The notes: generated by a model not told the origin, from the letters alone. A stretch of 64,000 bases of DNA from Cribrihabitans_A neustonicus (GCF_048820895.1 NZ_JBMERQ010000001.1:868001-932000), one strand, 5' to 3'. Shown: positions 18,077-27,543, counted from the first letter of the stretch. Translations and numbers: made by a program.

Positions 18077-19087
18077 ATGACCGCATTGAAGGAATTCCAG
18101 CGTCTGGAGGCGGCGGGCCTGTGGCGCGCGGACGCGGAGGCACAGCGGCGGGATGTGATCATCTCGCTCGGCGATGCGACGCTGACGATTTCCGACATGA
18201 ACGACCGGCCGCTCGCGCATTGGTCGCTGGCGGCACTGGAGCGGGCCAATCCGGGCGGGTACCCGGCGCTTTTCCACCCCGATGGCGACCCCGGCGAGAC
18301 GCTGGAGATCGGCGCGGACGAGACCACCATGCTGGAGGCGATTGCCCGGGTGCAGGCGGCGATTGGCCGGTCGCGGCCGCGGCCGGGCCGCCTGCGCGCG
18401 CTGAGCGGGCTGGGAGTGCTGGCGCTGATTCTGGCGCTGGCGGTGCTGTGGCTGCCGGGCGCAGTAAGCCGCCACGCGGTGAGCGTGGTGCCGGAAATCA
18501 AGCGTAAGGCGGTGGGCCGGGCGCTACTGGAACGGATCGAACGGGTTTCGGGCCCGGCCTGCGCGACGCCCGAAGCGGCACCGATTCTCAGGAAGCTTGC
18601 GCAGCGCACCGGGGTGCGGCGTCTGGTGGTGCTGCGCTCGGGCGTTCCGGGCAGCCTGCACCTGCCGGGCGGATTCGTGCTGCTGAACCGCAGCTTTGTG
18701 GAAGACTACGAGGACCCGGCGGTGGCGGCCGGGGCGATCCTCGCCGAACGCGCCCGCGCTGCTGACGGCGACCCGATGGCGGCGCTTCTGGACGCGGGCG
18801 GAATTGCCGCGCCGGTGCGGCTGCTGACGACGGGCGACGTGAGCCGGGCAACGCTTGATGCCTATGCCGAAGAGGTGCTGGCCAGCCCGCGCCCGGCAGT
18901 GCCTGCGGACGTACTGCTGGCGGAGTTTGCCCGCACCGGGCTGCCCTCCGCGCCTTATGCCTATGCGCTCGACATCACTGGCGAGAGCGTGCTGCCGCTG
19001 ATCGAGGGAGACCCGACCGCGGGCCAGGAGATCGAGCCGGTTCTGAGCGACCGGGACTGGGTGCGGCTGCAGAACATCTGCGGTTAA
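18077..19087 (+). CDS. membrane-anchored protein with a degenerate M48 peptidase-like domain
   Basis: 336 residues. Cytoplasmic N-terminal region (1-105), one hydrophobic segment LGVLALILALAVLWLPGAV near 115-133, then a soluble domain. Residues around 195-235 (LHLPGGFVLLNRSFV followed by PAVAAGAILAERA) follow the M48 metallopeptidase pattern xPGGxIxVtrGLL...LAHExxH, but the zinc-binding HExxH positions read AERAR. I infer a pseudo-peptidase that may keep a scaffold or binding role. No family certainty; stands alone between the acyl-CoA synthetase and a PACE exporter. Confidence 0.75.
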   Translation: MTALKEFQRLEAAGLWRADAEAQRRDVIISLGDATLTISDMNDRPLAHWSLAALERANPGGYPALFHPDGDPGETLEIGADETTMLEAIARVQAAIGRSRPRPGRLRALSGLGVLALILALAVLWLPGAVSRHAVSVVPEIKRKAVGRALLERIERVSGPACATPEAAPILRKLAQRTGVRRLVVLRSGVPGSLHLPGGFVLLNRSFVEDYEDPAVAAGAILAERARAADGDPMAALLDAGGIAAPVRLLTTGDVSRATLDAYAEEVLASPRPAVPADVLLAEFARTGLPSAPYAYALDITGESVLPLIEGDPTAGQEIEPVLSDRDWVRLQNICG

Positions 19088-19219
19088 TGGCAGGCCGGCG
19101 GATGGGGTTGAAACCGCGCCGCCGCCGGTTATCCTAATGGCAAGCGAGGACGCCCTCCCCCAGGACGGGACAGCAGCCGGGACGGCCCGGGTCACCCCAA
19201 GGGGACAAGGGGAGATACC

Positions 19220-19672
19220 ATGCGCAGCGCCAGGGACCGGATCCGCCACGCCATCAGTTTTGAAGTCATCGGGCTTCTGCTCATCACACCGCTGGGCGCC
19301 TGGGTATTCGGCATACCCGCCGCGCATCTGGGGGCAGCCGCCTTTATCTGTGCGAGTATCGCGACGGCTTGGAACTTCCTCTACAACCTTCTGTTCGACA
19401 AGGCGCTCGTGGCCCTGCGCGGCAGCACCGGGCGCGGCGTTGCCCTGCGTGTGCTGCATGCGGTGCTGTTCGAACTGGGGCTGCTACTGGTGCTGATGCC
19501 GTTTCTGGCGTGGTTTCTTGAGATCAGCCTCTTCCAGGCCTTCGTGATGGATGCGGGATTTGCCGGCTTCTACCTTGTCTATGCCTTTGCCTTCAATTGG
19601 GCCTACGACATGATCTTCCCTGTGCCCGCCCGGCCGTCCGGACCCGGCGGGGCGGCAGCGCAGGCAGGCTGA
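19220..19672 (+). CDS. PACE family efflux transporter
   Basis: 150 residues with four predicted membrane helices in two repeats, the pattern of proteobacterial antimicrobial compound efflux (AceI-like, bacterial transmembrane pair domain) exporters of chlorhexidine-type biocides and short diamines. Diagnostic: RIRHAISFEVIGLLL with the essential TM1 glutamate at residue 15, ATAWNFLYNLLFD, and FNWAYDMIFPVP. ATG follows GGGGAGATACC. No adjacent LysR regulator, unlike the aceIR arrangement. Confidence 0.93.
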   Translation: MRSARDRIRHAISFEVIGLLLITPLGAWVFGIPAAHLGAAAFICASIATAWNFLYNLLFDKALVALRGSTGRGVALRVLHAVLFELGLLLVLMPFLAWFLEISLFQAFVMDAGFAGFYLVYAFAFNWAYDMIFPVPARPSGPGGAAAQAG

Positions 19673-19703
19673 ATCGGGGTCCCGGACAGCGGCAAGCCAA
19701 GAG

Positions 19704-19760
19704 GCGCGGGATTTGGCCGCAGAGCGCCGCGCATCGCCGCACGCTTCCGCACGGCAGCGC
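19704..19760 (+). repeat. dispersed intergenic element R1, degenerate left-end copy
   Basis: GCGCGGGATTTGGCCGCAG then GCCGCGCATCGCCG aligns with the left end of the element at 13452, with several mismatches. Lies between the convergent PACE and SPOR genes. Confidence 0.45.
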
Positions 19761-19791
19761 GGCGCGGCTCCCTCGCCTTTAGGGCAACGGC

Positions 19792-21165
19792 TTACTTGCT
19801 GAGCCGGGCACCGGGAAAGCCTGCCGCCTGCACCTGGGTCAGCGCGGCGCGGGCCTCGGCAGGGTTTGTGAAGGGACCTGCGAGGACAACCTTCAGTTTC
19901 TGCCCTTGGCGGCTGAGTGCACCGAGCCGCACGGGCAGCCCGCGTTCCGCAAGCTTCTCCGCCGCTGCGCGGGCCCTGGCTGCGTCCGCAAGTGTCGCGG
20001 CGCGGATGTAGCTTTGCGAAGGCGCCACGAGATCCGGCGCCGGGGCGGCCGGATCGGCGCGGCTGGAAAGCCGCAGCGCGGGAACCTGGGCCTCGGCCGG
20101 GCTGCGCCGGGCTTCGGGCGGCAATATGACCACCGGGCGGTCGAGCGGCGGTTTCACCAGGCGGCGCGGCACCTCATCGGTCCAGATCCCGGCGGAGGCG
20201 GCATCACCCGCCGCGCTGCGCGGGCCGCGCAGCGGATTCAGGCGGCCGTCTTCGCGATTGACCTGCACATAACCGGGCGGCACCACCGCGGCACCGCTGA
20301 TGCTGGCCTGGCGCAAGGTGCGTTCGGCCCGGCGCGGGTTGAGGCGGCCGTCCTTCCAGACCGGGCGGTAGCCCTTGGGGACGGAGAACGTGTTGCTGAG
20401 GCGGCGCTCCTGATAGATGTGCTTCTGCACCACGCGGGTGCTGGGCGTAAGCGGCAGAGCGGACTGCGGGCCGCCCCCCGGGCTGTCGCCATAGGTGACG
20501 GGCGGCGCCGCCTGCGGGCCGCAGCGCGCACTGCCGCGGTTGATGTATTGCTGGCTGAGCGCCGATGCGCCGGGACAGGGCGCGGCGGCCGCGGGGGCGG
20601 GTGCAGCGGGCTTCGCAGCCGGGTTCGGAGCCAGCCGCACAGGTTTCTGCGGGACCGGTTTGGCGGCAGCAGCCGGTTTGGCAGCGCGGGGCGGTTTTGC
20701 GGGAGCCGCGGCAGCGGCGCGTTTCACCGGCTTGGGCGCGGGTTTTGCCGCGGGCTTCGGGGCCGGTTTCGCCGCAGGCTTCGCCGCCTGTTGGACGGCT
20801 TTCGGCGATGACTTGGCGGGTGCGGCGGCGGTGGCCTGCGCGGGCTGATCGCTTTCCGGCAGAGTGATGATCTCGGGCGCGGGCGCGGCCTGCTGCGGCT
20901 GCTTGGTGGTACCTGCAACGCCCGTAGGCTTGTAGCCGCAGATCTGCTTGCGCGAGCGGGTCACACGCGGCACCCAGGTCACATTGCCGCCGATGCCTGC
21001 GCGGATGTAGATACAGCCGCGGCTGTCGACATATTGCTTAGCTTCGAAAGAGGCGGGCGGGTATTCGGCAGGCGGGCTGGCTTCGCGCAGCACCTGCGCC
21101 TCTAGCCCCGTGATCCCGGCGGACCCCGCGATCAAGGCCAGCGCAATAATTCTAGCTAGTTTCAT
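19792..21165 (-). CDS. secreted SPOR domain-containing protein
   Basis: 457 residues. Signal peptide MKLARIIALALIAGSAGITG with likely cleavage after LEA near 23; a short domain with two cysteines (about 45-80); a long Ala/Pro/Lys linker (about 105-195) built on KPAPKPAAKP units; two internal repeats of PxGYxxVxxxDGRLNP near 263-280 and 296-312; and a C-terminal SPOR domain (about 380-457), which binds denuded septal peptidoglycan. So it is probably a periplasmic division-site protein. ATG 21165 chosen because it begins the signal peptide. Confidence 0.9.
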   Translation of the reverse strand: MKLARIIALALIAGSAGITGLEAQVLREASPPAEYPPASFEAKQYVDSRGCIYIRAGIGGNVTWVPRVTRSRKQICGYKPTGVAGTTKQPQQAAPAPEIITLPESDQPAQATAAAPAKSSPKAVQQAAKPAAKPAPKPAAKPAPKPVKRAAAAAPAKPPRAAKPAAAAKPVPQKPVRLAPNPAAKPAAPAPAAAAPCPGASALSQQYINRGSARCGPQAAPPVTYGDSPGGGPQSALPLTPSTRVVQKHIYQERRLSNTFSVPKGYRPVWKDGRLNPRRAERTLRQASISGAAVVPPGYVQVNREDGRLNPLRGPRSAAGDAASAGIWTDEVPRRLVKPPLDRPVVILPPEARRSPAEAQVPALRLSSRADPAAPAPDLVAPSQSYIRAATLADAARARAAAEKLAERGLPVRLGALSRQGQKLKVVLAGPFTNPAEARAALTQVQAAGFPGARLSK

Positions 21166-21359
21166 ACCCCTGCCCCGCAATATGTGGCGGCAGGATGCCC
21201 GATGCGCAGAGGCGAGTAAAGATTTTGCGGCGCGAATATGGCCGGAAGCGGCTGAATTGCCATGGAGCGCCCGCCCGGGCCGGGCCGGCGTCAGCACCTA
21301 AGCGCAGAACAATGGCGGGAGGCCGCCGCCGGCTGCGCGGGTATCCCACGCGGAACGCA

Positions 21360-21383
21360 AAAGGCCCGGCACAGGGCCGGGCC
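21360..21383 (-). terminator. Rho-independent terminator of upp
   Basis: On the minus strand, GGCCCGG...CCGGGCC followed by TTTTGCG, 24 nt beyond the upp stop. Confidence 0.8.
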
Positions 21384-21406
21384 ATCATCTGCTGCGGATC
21401 AGCCGC

Positions 21407-22039
21407 TTACTTGGTGCCGAACATCCGGTCGCCCGCATCGCCGAGACCGGGCAGGATGTAGCCCTTCTTGTCGATCTCGCGGTCGAGCGATGCGGTGACG
21501 ATCGGCACGTCCGGGTGTGCTTCCTTCATCTTGGCGACCCCTTCGGGCGAGGCCAGCAAGCACAGGAAGCGGATGTTGTTGGCGCCCGCTTTCTTCAGCA
21601 GGTCGACGGCGGCGGCAGAAGAGTTGCCGGTCGCAAGCATTGGGTCGACCGCGATCACCAGCCGGTCCTTCAGCCCTTCCGGCGCCTTGAAGTAATACTG
21701 CACCGGCTGCAGTGTTTCCTCATCGCGGTAGAGGCCGACAAAGCCGACGCGGGCGGAGGGGATCAGCTCCAGCACCCCGTCGAGCATGCCATTGCCCGCG
21801 CGCAGGATCGACACCAGCGCCAGTTTCTTGCCCGCGAGGATCGGTGCTTCCATCTCCTCCATCGGGGTTTCGATGGTGGTGGTGGTCAGCGGCATTTCGC
21901 GGGTGATTTCGTAGGCGAGAAGCTGGGTGATCTCGCGCAGGAGGCGGCGGAAACTGGCGGTCGAAGTGCCCTTTTCCCGCATCAGGGTCAGCTTGTGCTG
22001 CACAAGCGGGTGATCAACGACTGTGAGATGGTCGGTCAT
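21407..22039 (-). CDS. upp: uracil phosphoribosyltransferase
   Basis: 210 residues. Converts uracil and PRPP to UMP in pyrimidine salvage. The PRPP-binding loop VDPMLATGNSS near 131-141, the flexible region LVSILRAGNGMLDG near 79-92 and the C-terminal uracil-binding GYILPGLGDAGDRMFGTK are all present. ATG 22039 has AGGAGCGCCC upstream. It lies about 100 bp beyond deoB on the same strand, completing a salvage cluster. Confidence 0.96.
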   Translation of the reverse strand: MTDHLTVVDHPLVQHKLTLMREKGTSTASFRRLLREITQLLAYEITREMPLTTTTIETPMEEMEAPILAGKKLALVSILRAGNGMLDGVLELIPSARVGFVGLYRDEETLQPVQYYFKAPEGLKDRLVIAVDPMLATGNSSAAAVDLLKKAGANNIRFLCLLASPEGVAKMKEAHPDVPIVTASLDREIDKKGYILPGLGDAGDRMFGTK

Positions 22040-22081
22040 GGGGCGCTCCTAAAGTTGTTTGCTGCGCTTTTATTGGCTTTG

Positions 22082-22114
22082 CCGCAGCAGGCAAGGCGGT
22101 TTTGCCCGCTGCGG
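22082..22114. terminator. inverted repeat between deoB and upp
   Basis: 13-bp stem CCGCAGCAGGCAA/TTGCCCGCTGCGG (one G-U pair) with a 7-base loop and no U-tract. It may reduce read-through from deoB into upp or protect the deo transcript's 3' end. Confidence 0.45.
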
Positions 22115-22138
22115 GCCAGAAAGGCGTGTCTGGAAGGG

Positions 22139-23350
22139 TCAGAGGAAGCTCTTGCCGGGTTTCTGCGCCGGCACGCCGAGGTGCTTGGCGACCGAGGCCG
22201 CCACATCGGCGAATTTCACCGCGCCGATGGAGCCCGCACCAAGCCCCGCGATCAGCACCGGCACCTGCTCGCGGGTGTGGTCGGTGCCCGGCCAGGCGGG
22301 ATCGTTGCCGTGATCGGCCGTGAGCAGCAGCATGTCGCCCGCGCGCAGGCGCGGCAGCAGGCGGCCTAGCTCGGCGTCGAACCATTCCAGCGCGCGAGCA
22401 TAGCCGGAAATGTCGCGGCGGTGGCCGTAGAGGCTGTCGAACTCCACGAAGTTGGCAAAGGTCAGGCTGCCGTCCTCTGCCTCCTCCACCGCGTCGAAGA
22501 GGTGCTGCATGAGCTGATCGTCCGTGCCCTTCTTGAGCGTGTCGATGCCGGTCATGGTGAAGATGTCGCCGATCTTGCCGATAGCATGCACCCGGCCGCC
22601 TGCGTCCTGCACCCAATTGGTGAGCACCGGCGCGGGCGGCGCAATGGCATAGTCGCGGCGGTTGGCTGTGCGGGTGAAGCCCTCTTCCGCGGTGCCCGTG
22701 AAGGGGCGCGCGATGACGCGGCCGACCTTCATCGCGTGCAGTTCGGGCGCGAGGTCCTCGCAGAGTTTCAGCAGGCGGCCGAGGCCGAAGCTTTCCTCAT
22801 GCGCGGCGATCTGGAAGACGCTGTCGGCCGAGGTGTAGCAGATCGGCTGGCCGGTCTGCATGTGCTCGGCGCCGTGGCGGGCGATGATCTCGGTCCCCGA
22901 GGCGTGGCAGTTGCCGAGGATGCCGTCCGTGCCCGCAAGCTCCGCCGCGCGGGCGGTGAGGCTTTCGGGAAAGGCGGGCGTGGTGTCGGGGAAGTAGTGC
23001 CAGTCCCAGGGCACCGGCAGGCCCGCCAGCTCCCAATGGCCCGAGGGCGTGTCCTTGCCCGGGCTCAGCTCATGGGCGCAGCCCCAGCGGCCCTCGGGGT
23101 CCGCGTCTAGCCCCGGAAACGGCACCGAAGACGCGAGCCGCATCGCCGCGCCAAGGCCAAGGCGGGCGAGGTTCGGCAGATTGAGCGGGCCGCTGCGGCC
23201 CTCCTCCGCCTCTCCGCCGGCGCAGGCCTGGGCGATATGGGCAAGCGTATTGGCGCCGAGGTCGGGCAGCTCGCCATTGAAGAAGCGCCCGGCATCCGGC
23301 GCGCCGCCGATGCCAACCGAATCCATCACCACGAGGAAGGCGCGGGGCAT
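22139..23350 (-). CDS. deoB: phosphopentomutase
   Basis: 403 residues, alkaline phosphatase-like fold with two metal ions. Interconverts deoxyribose 1-phosphate and 5-phosphate (and the ribose forms). The first metal ligand is in VVMDSVGIGGAPDAGRF near residue 10; the late metal motif LLLTADHGNDP (about 333-343) is intact. ATG 23350 shares its A with the deoA stop (TGATG), showing coupling. Acts directly after DeoA in nucleoside breakdown. Confidence 0.96.
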   Translation of the reverse strand: MPRAFLVVMDSVGIGGAPDAGRFFNGELPDLGANTLAHIAQACAGGEAEEGRSGPLNLPNLARLGLGAAMRLASSVPFPGLDADPEGRWGCAHELSPGKDTPSGHWELAGLPVPWDWHYFPDTTPAFPESLTARAAELAGTDGILGNCHASGTEIIARHGAEHMQTGQPICYTSADSVFQIAAHEESFGLGRLLKLCEDLAPELHAMKVGRVIARPFTGTAEEGFTRTANRRDYAIAPPAPVLTNWVQDAGGRVHAIGKIGDIFTMTGIDTLKKGTDDQLMQHLFDAVEEAEDGSLTFANFVEFDSLYGHRRDISGYARALEWFDAELGRLLPRLRAGDMLLLTADHGNDPAWPGTDHTREQVPVLIAGLGAGSIGAVKFADVAASVAKHLGVPAQKPGKSFL

Positions 23351-24651
23351 CAGGAGATCCTTTCGTGTACGAGCGGCAGCGGGTCCGGCGCGGTGCCGAG
23401 CGTGAAGGCGGCGAGCACGGCGGCCTCGGCTTCCCCGGCCGCGGCGTCAGTGGCGGCGTGAATGCGGGCAAGCGGGTCGCCCGGCTCCACCGGCTGGCCG
23501 AGGCGGGCGATATCCGAGATGCCGACGCCCGGGTGGATGCGGTCGCTTTCCACCATGCGGCCGCCGCCAAGGCGCACCACGGCCAGCCCCAGCGCCTCGC
23601 CGTCGATGGCGGCGACGTGGCCGCCCGCGGGGGCCTTCACCACGCGGGTGACTTCCGCCCGCGGCAGGTGATCGCGCCAGCGCTCGGCAAAATCCGCAGG
23701 CCCGCCAAGGGCCGCGATCATGCGGGCAAAGCGGTCCGCGGCGCGGCCGTCCGTGAGGGTTTCGGTGATCTTGGCTTCGCCTGCCGCGGCATCCGCCGCC
23801 AGACCGCCGTGGGCCAGCAGCACACCGCCGAGGGCGGCGGTCAGTTCGGCCAGCGGGCCGGCGGCAGCGCCGGAAAGCACGCGCATCACCTCCGCCACCT
23901 CCAAAGCGTTGCCAAGCGCAGGCGCAAGCGGCTGGTTCATGTCGGTGATCAGCGCCGAAGTGGTGCAGCCCGCCGCATTGGCGGTATCGCAGAGCGAGCG
24001 GGCCAGCGCGCGGGCGTCCTCGGCCGTCTTCATGAAGGCGCCGGAGCCGATCTTCACGTCGAGCACCAGAGCGCCGGGGCTGGCGGCGAGCTTCTTGGAG
24101 AGGATCGAGGCGGTGATGAGGTCGAGGCTCTCCACCGTCGCGGTCACGTCACGGATGGCGTAGAGCCGCTTGTCGGCCGGGGCGATCTCCGCCGTGGCGC
24201 TGACGATGGCGCAGCCCACGTCCTTGACCATGGCGCGCAGGGCGCCCTCGCTGACCGCGGTGGAGAGGCCGGGGATGGCCTCCAGCTTGTCCAGCGTGCC
24301 GCCGGTGTGGCCCAGCCCGCGGCCGGAGATCATCGGCACGTAGGCGCCGCAGGCCGCAAGCGCAGGCGCGAGCAGAAGCGAGGCGCAGTCCCCCACCCCG
24401 CCGGTCGAATGCTTGTCGAGTACCGGCCCGTCCAGATCCCAAGTGAGCACATCGCCGGTGTCGCGCATCGCCAGCGTCAGCGCGCTGCGCGCGTCTGTCG
24501 GCAGGCCGCGCAGGCAGACCGCCATGGCAAAAGCCCCGGCCTGCGCGTCAGAGACGGCACCACTGGCAAGGCCTTCGGCAAACCAGCGCAGCTCGCCTTC
24601 GGAAGGCGCGCTGCCGCGGCGCAGTTTTGCGATAATGGCGCGGGCGTCCAT
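23350..24651 (-). CDS. deoA: thymidine phosphorylase
   Basis: 433 residues. Phosphorolyses thymidine/deoxyuridine to base and deoxyribose 1-phosphate. The family signature SGRGLGHTGGTLDKLEAIPG is present near 110-129, with DKHSTGGVGD (about 79-88) for phosphate binding. The start at ATG 24651 lies 4 nt after the cdd stop, so translation is probably coupled; a longer frame from 24684 would run into cdd. Its product goes to DeoB. Confidence 0.95.
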   Translation of the reverse strand: MDARAIIAKLRRGSAPSEGELRWFAEGLASGAVSDAQAGAFAMAVCLRGLPTDARSALTLAMRDTGDVLTWDLDGPVLDKHSTGGVGDCASLLLAPALAACGAYVPMISGRGLGHTGGTLDKLEAIPGLSTAVSEGALRAMVKDVGCAIVSATAEIAPADKRLYAIRDVTATVESLDLITASILSKKLAASPGALVLDVKIGSGAFMKTAEDARALARSLCDTANAAGCTTSALITDMNQPLAPALGNALEVAEVMRVLSGAAAGPLAELTAALGGVLLAHGGLAADAAAGEAKITETLTDGRAADRFARMIAALGGPADFAERWRDHLPRAEVTRVVKAPAGGHVAAIDGEALGLAVVRLGGGRMVESDRIHPGVGISDIARLGQPVEPGDPLARIHAATDAAAGEAEAAVLAAFTLGTAPDPLPLVHERIS

Positions 24652-24655
24652 GGGC

Positions 24656-25048
24656 TCAGCTCCGGTCCATGTGGGCGGTGTCAAAGGCCGCGGGCAGCAG
24701 GTCGGCTATCGTCAGCACCGCTTCCTGGCCGTCGACCGTACCCATGGTGATCTTCACGTCGCCCTTGCCGAATTCCTTCAGTTTCTGGCGGCAGCCGCCG
24801 CAGGGCGGGATCGGCGCCGGGCAGTCGGCGACCACGTAGGCCTCGGTCAGTTCGGTTTCACCCGCTGCGACCATTGCCGCGATCGCGCCCGCCTCGGCGC
24901 AGGTGCCTTCCGGGTAGGCCACGTTCTCCACGTTGCAGCCGACATAGACCCGGCCCGAGGCGGCGCGGATGGCAGCGCCGACCTTGAAATTGGAATAGGG
25001 GGCGTGCGCGTTGTCCCGCACGGCGAGAGCGGCGTTCTTCAGGCTCAT
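24656..25048 (-). CDS. cdd: cytidine deaminase
   Basis: 130 residues, homotetrameric type. Zinc ligands and the catalytic glutamate are in TCAEAGAIAAM (about 52-62) and CPAPIPPCGGCRQKL (about 82-96); the nucleoside-binding NFKVGAA is near 20-26. Deaminates cytidine and deoxycytidine to uridine forms, feeding DeoA. First gene of the cdd-deoA-deoB operon and divergent from maeB. Confidence 0.95.
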   Translation of the reverse strand: MSLKNAALAVRDNAHAPYSNFKVGAAIRAASGRVYVGCNVENVAYPEGTCAEAGAIAAMVAAGETELTEAYVVADCPAPIPPCGGCRQKLKEFGKGDVKITMGTVDGQEAVLTIADLLPAAFDTAHMDRS

Positions 25049-25228
25049 GACGATTCCCTGGCTGCTTTATCATTCGGACAAGATGCCGCAGGATAGCGGA
25101 AACCCTTGGGGGAGCGGAAGCCCCTGCCCCGGGGAATTGCCGCTGCGGCACCTCTCTGCAGAAAGCCGCCGGTGTGAAGCTGCCCGGAACCGTCCGCGGT
25201 TTTCCCTGTTCCCCCGCCGCGGGAAATG

Positions 25229-25242
25229 GTTTAATGCTAAAC
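25229..25242. promoter_or_regulatory. small inverted repeat upstream of maeB
   Basis: GTTTA-ATGC-TAAAC, the only A+T-rich stretch in the cdd-maeB intergenic region, 24 nt before the maeB start. Could be part of the -10 region or an operator; no regulator recognised. Confidence 0.3.
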
Positions 25243-25265
25243 TAAATTGTTTTCAGGAGCGCCAC

Positions 25266-27539
25266 ATGTCCGATTCACAGAACCTGCGCCAGGCGGCCTT
25301 GCACTATCACGAGTATCCGCAGCCCGGGAAACTGGAGATCCGCGCCACCAAGCCGATGGCCAACGGCCGCGACCTGGCGCGGGCCTATTCGCCCGGCGTG
25401 GCGGAAGCCTGCACCGAGATCCAGGCCGATGCCGCCAATGCCGCGCGCTATACCTCGCGCGGGAACCTGGTGGCTGTAGTGTCGAACGGCTCCGCCGTGC
25501 TGGGCTTGGGCAACATCGGCGCGCTGGCCTCCAAGCCGGTGATGGAGGGCAAGGCGGTCCTGTTCAAGAACTTCGCAGGGATAGACTGTTTCGATATCGA
25601 GGTGAACGAGAGCGATCCGGAAAAGCTCGCCGACATCGTCTGCGCGCTCGAGCCGACCTTTGGCGCCATCAACCTTGAGGACATCAAGGCGCCGGATTGC
25701 TTTGTGGTGGAAAAGCTCTGCCGCGAGCGGATGAACATCCCGGTTTTTCACGACGACCAGCACGGCACCGCCATCGTGGTCGGTGCTGCGGCCAAGAATG
25801 CGCTGCATGTGGCGGGCAAGCGGTTCGAGGACATCAAGATCGTCTCCACCGGCGGCGGCGCTGCCGGGATTGCCTGTCTCAATATGCTGGTGAAGCTGGG
25901 CGTGAAGCGCGAGAACATCTGGCTCTGCGACATTCACGGTCTGGTCTATGAGGGCCGCGAAGCGGACATGAACCCGCAAAAGGCGGCCTTTGCCCAGGCG
26001 TCGGACAAGCGCACGCTGGACGAGGTGATCGAGGGTGCGGACCTGTTCCTTGGCCTCTCCGGGCCCAATGTGCTGAAGCCGGAGCTGGTGAAGCAGATGG
26101 CGGCGCGGCCGATCATCTTTGCGCTCGCGAACCCGAACCCCGAGATCATGCCGGATGCCGCCCGGAAGGTGGCACCGGATGCCATCATTGCCACCGGGCG
26201 CAGCGACTTCCCAAACCAGGTCAACAACGTTTTGTGCTTCCCATTCATCTTCCGGGGAGCGCTGGACGTGGGTGCAACCGAAATCAACGATGAGATGCAG
26301 ATCGCTTGCGTCGATGGCATCGCTGAGCTGGCCCGCGCCACCACCAGCGCCGAGGCAGCTGCCGCCTACCAGGGCGAGGAGATGAACTTCGGCGCTGACT
26401 ACCTGATCCCCAAGCCGTTTGACCCGCGGCTGGTTGCGGTTGTCTCCTCCTCGGTTGCAAAGGCCGCGATGGAGAGCGGCGTTGCGACGCGGCCGATCCC
26501 GGACCTCGAAGCCTATAAGCAGAAGCTGAACCAGACCGTGTTCAAATCGGCGCTGCTGATGCGGCCGGTGTTCGAAGCCGCCCGTGCCGCCGCCCGCCGC
26601 ATCGTGTTTTCCGAGGGTGAGGACGAACGGGTGCTGCGCGCCGCTCAGGCGGTGCTGGAGGAGACCACGGAAACGCCGATCCTCATCGGCCGTCCCGAGG
26701 TGATCGAGGCGCGCTGCGAGAAGCTGGGGCTGGACGTGCGCCCGGGCCGCGACTTCCAGCTGGTGAACCCGGAAAACGATCCGCGCTACTACGACTACTG
26801 GAACAGCTATCACCGGCTGATGCAGCGCCAGGGCGTGACCCCGGATCTGGCAAAGGCCATCATGCGCACCAATACCACAGCGATCGGCGCCATCATGGTG
26901 CAGCGCGGGGAAGCCGACAGCCTGATCTGCGGCACCTTCGGCGAATACCGCTGGCATCTGAACTATGTTGTGCAGGTGCTGGGCGGCGGCACCTATACGC
27001 CGCACGGGGCGCTGTCGATGATGATCCTGAAGGACGGGCCGCTGTTCATCGCCGACACCCATGTGCATGTGGAGCCGACACCGGAACAGATCGCGCAAAC
27101 GGTGCTCGGAGCCGCCCGCCACGTGCGCCGCTTTGGTCTGGAGCCGAAGATTGCCCTGTGCTCGCAATCGCAGTTCGGCACTATCAACTGCGACACCGGC
27201 GCGCGGCTGCGCGCCGCGATCGAAATCCTCGACGGCAAGCCCCGCGACTTCGTCTACGAGGGCGAGATGAACATCGACACCGCGCTCGACCCCGAGCTGC
27301 GGGCGCGGATCTTCCCGAACTCGCGGCTGCAGGATGCCGCAAACGTGCTGATCTTTGCCCATGCCGATGCGGCCTCGGGCGTGCGCAACATCCTGAAGAT
27401 GCGCGCCGACGGGCTGGAAGTGGGTCCAATCCTCATGGGGATGGGCAACCGCGCGCATATCGTCTCGCCTGCGATCACCCCGCGCGGGCTTCTGAACATG
27501 GCCGCCATTGCCGGCACCCCGGTGGCGCACTACGGTTAA
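25266..27539 (+). CDS. maeB: NADP-dependent malic enzyme with phosphotransacetylase-like domain
   Basis: 757 residues, the long two-domain type. N-terminal malic enzyme (about 1-430): tyrosine/lysine region ARAYSPGVAEACTEI, metal-binding FHDDQHGTAIVVGAA (about 160-174), Rossmann STGGGAAGIACLNM (about 196-209). C-terminal phosphotransacetylase-like domain (about 435-757), usually regulatory, binding acetyl-CoA or acetyl-P. Decarboxylates malate to pyruvate and makes NADPH. ATG after TTCAGGAGCGCCAC; monocistronic. Confidence 0.95.
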   Translation: MSDSQNLRQAALHYHEYPQPGKLEIRATKPMANGRDLARAYSPGVAEACTEIQADAANAARYTSRGNLVAVVSNGSAVLGLGNIGALASKPVMEGKAVLFKNFAGIDCFDIEVNESDPEKLADIVCALEPTFGAINLEDIKAPDCFVVEKLCRERMNIPVFHDDQHGTAIVVGAAAKNALHVAGKRFEDIKIVSTGGGAAGIACLNMLVKLGVKRENIWLCDIHGLVYEGREADMNPQKAAFAQASDKRTLDEVIEGADLFLGLSGPNVLKPELVKQMAARPIIFALANPNPEIMPDAARKVAPDAIIATGRSDFPNQVNNVLCFPFIFRGALDVGATEINDEMQIACVDGIAELARATTSAEAAAAYQGEEMNFGADYLIPKPFDPRLVAVVSSSVAKAAMESGVATRPIPDLEAYKQKLNQTVFKSALLMRPVFEAARAAARRIVFSEGEDERVLRAAQAVLEETTETPILIGRPEVIEARCEKLGLDVRPGRDFQLVNPENDPRYYDYWNSYHRLMQRQGVTPDLAKAIMRTNTTAIGAIMVQRGEADSLICGTFGEYRWHLNYVVQVLGGGTYTPHGALSMMILKDGPLFIADTHVHVEPTPEQIAQTVLGAARHVRRFGLEPKIALCSQSQFGTINCDTGARLRAAIEILDGKPRDFVYEGEMNIDTALDPELRARIFPNSRLQDAANVLIFAHADAASGVRNILKMRADGLEVGPILMGMGNRAHIVSPAITPRGLLNMAAIAGTPVAHYG

Positions 27540-27543
27540 GTCC

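Noticed and set aside
19137..19496. 119-codon frame overlapping the PACE gene
   Set aside because: Out of frame with the clear PACE protein, which has a good ribosome binding site and all family motifs.
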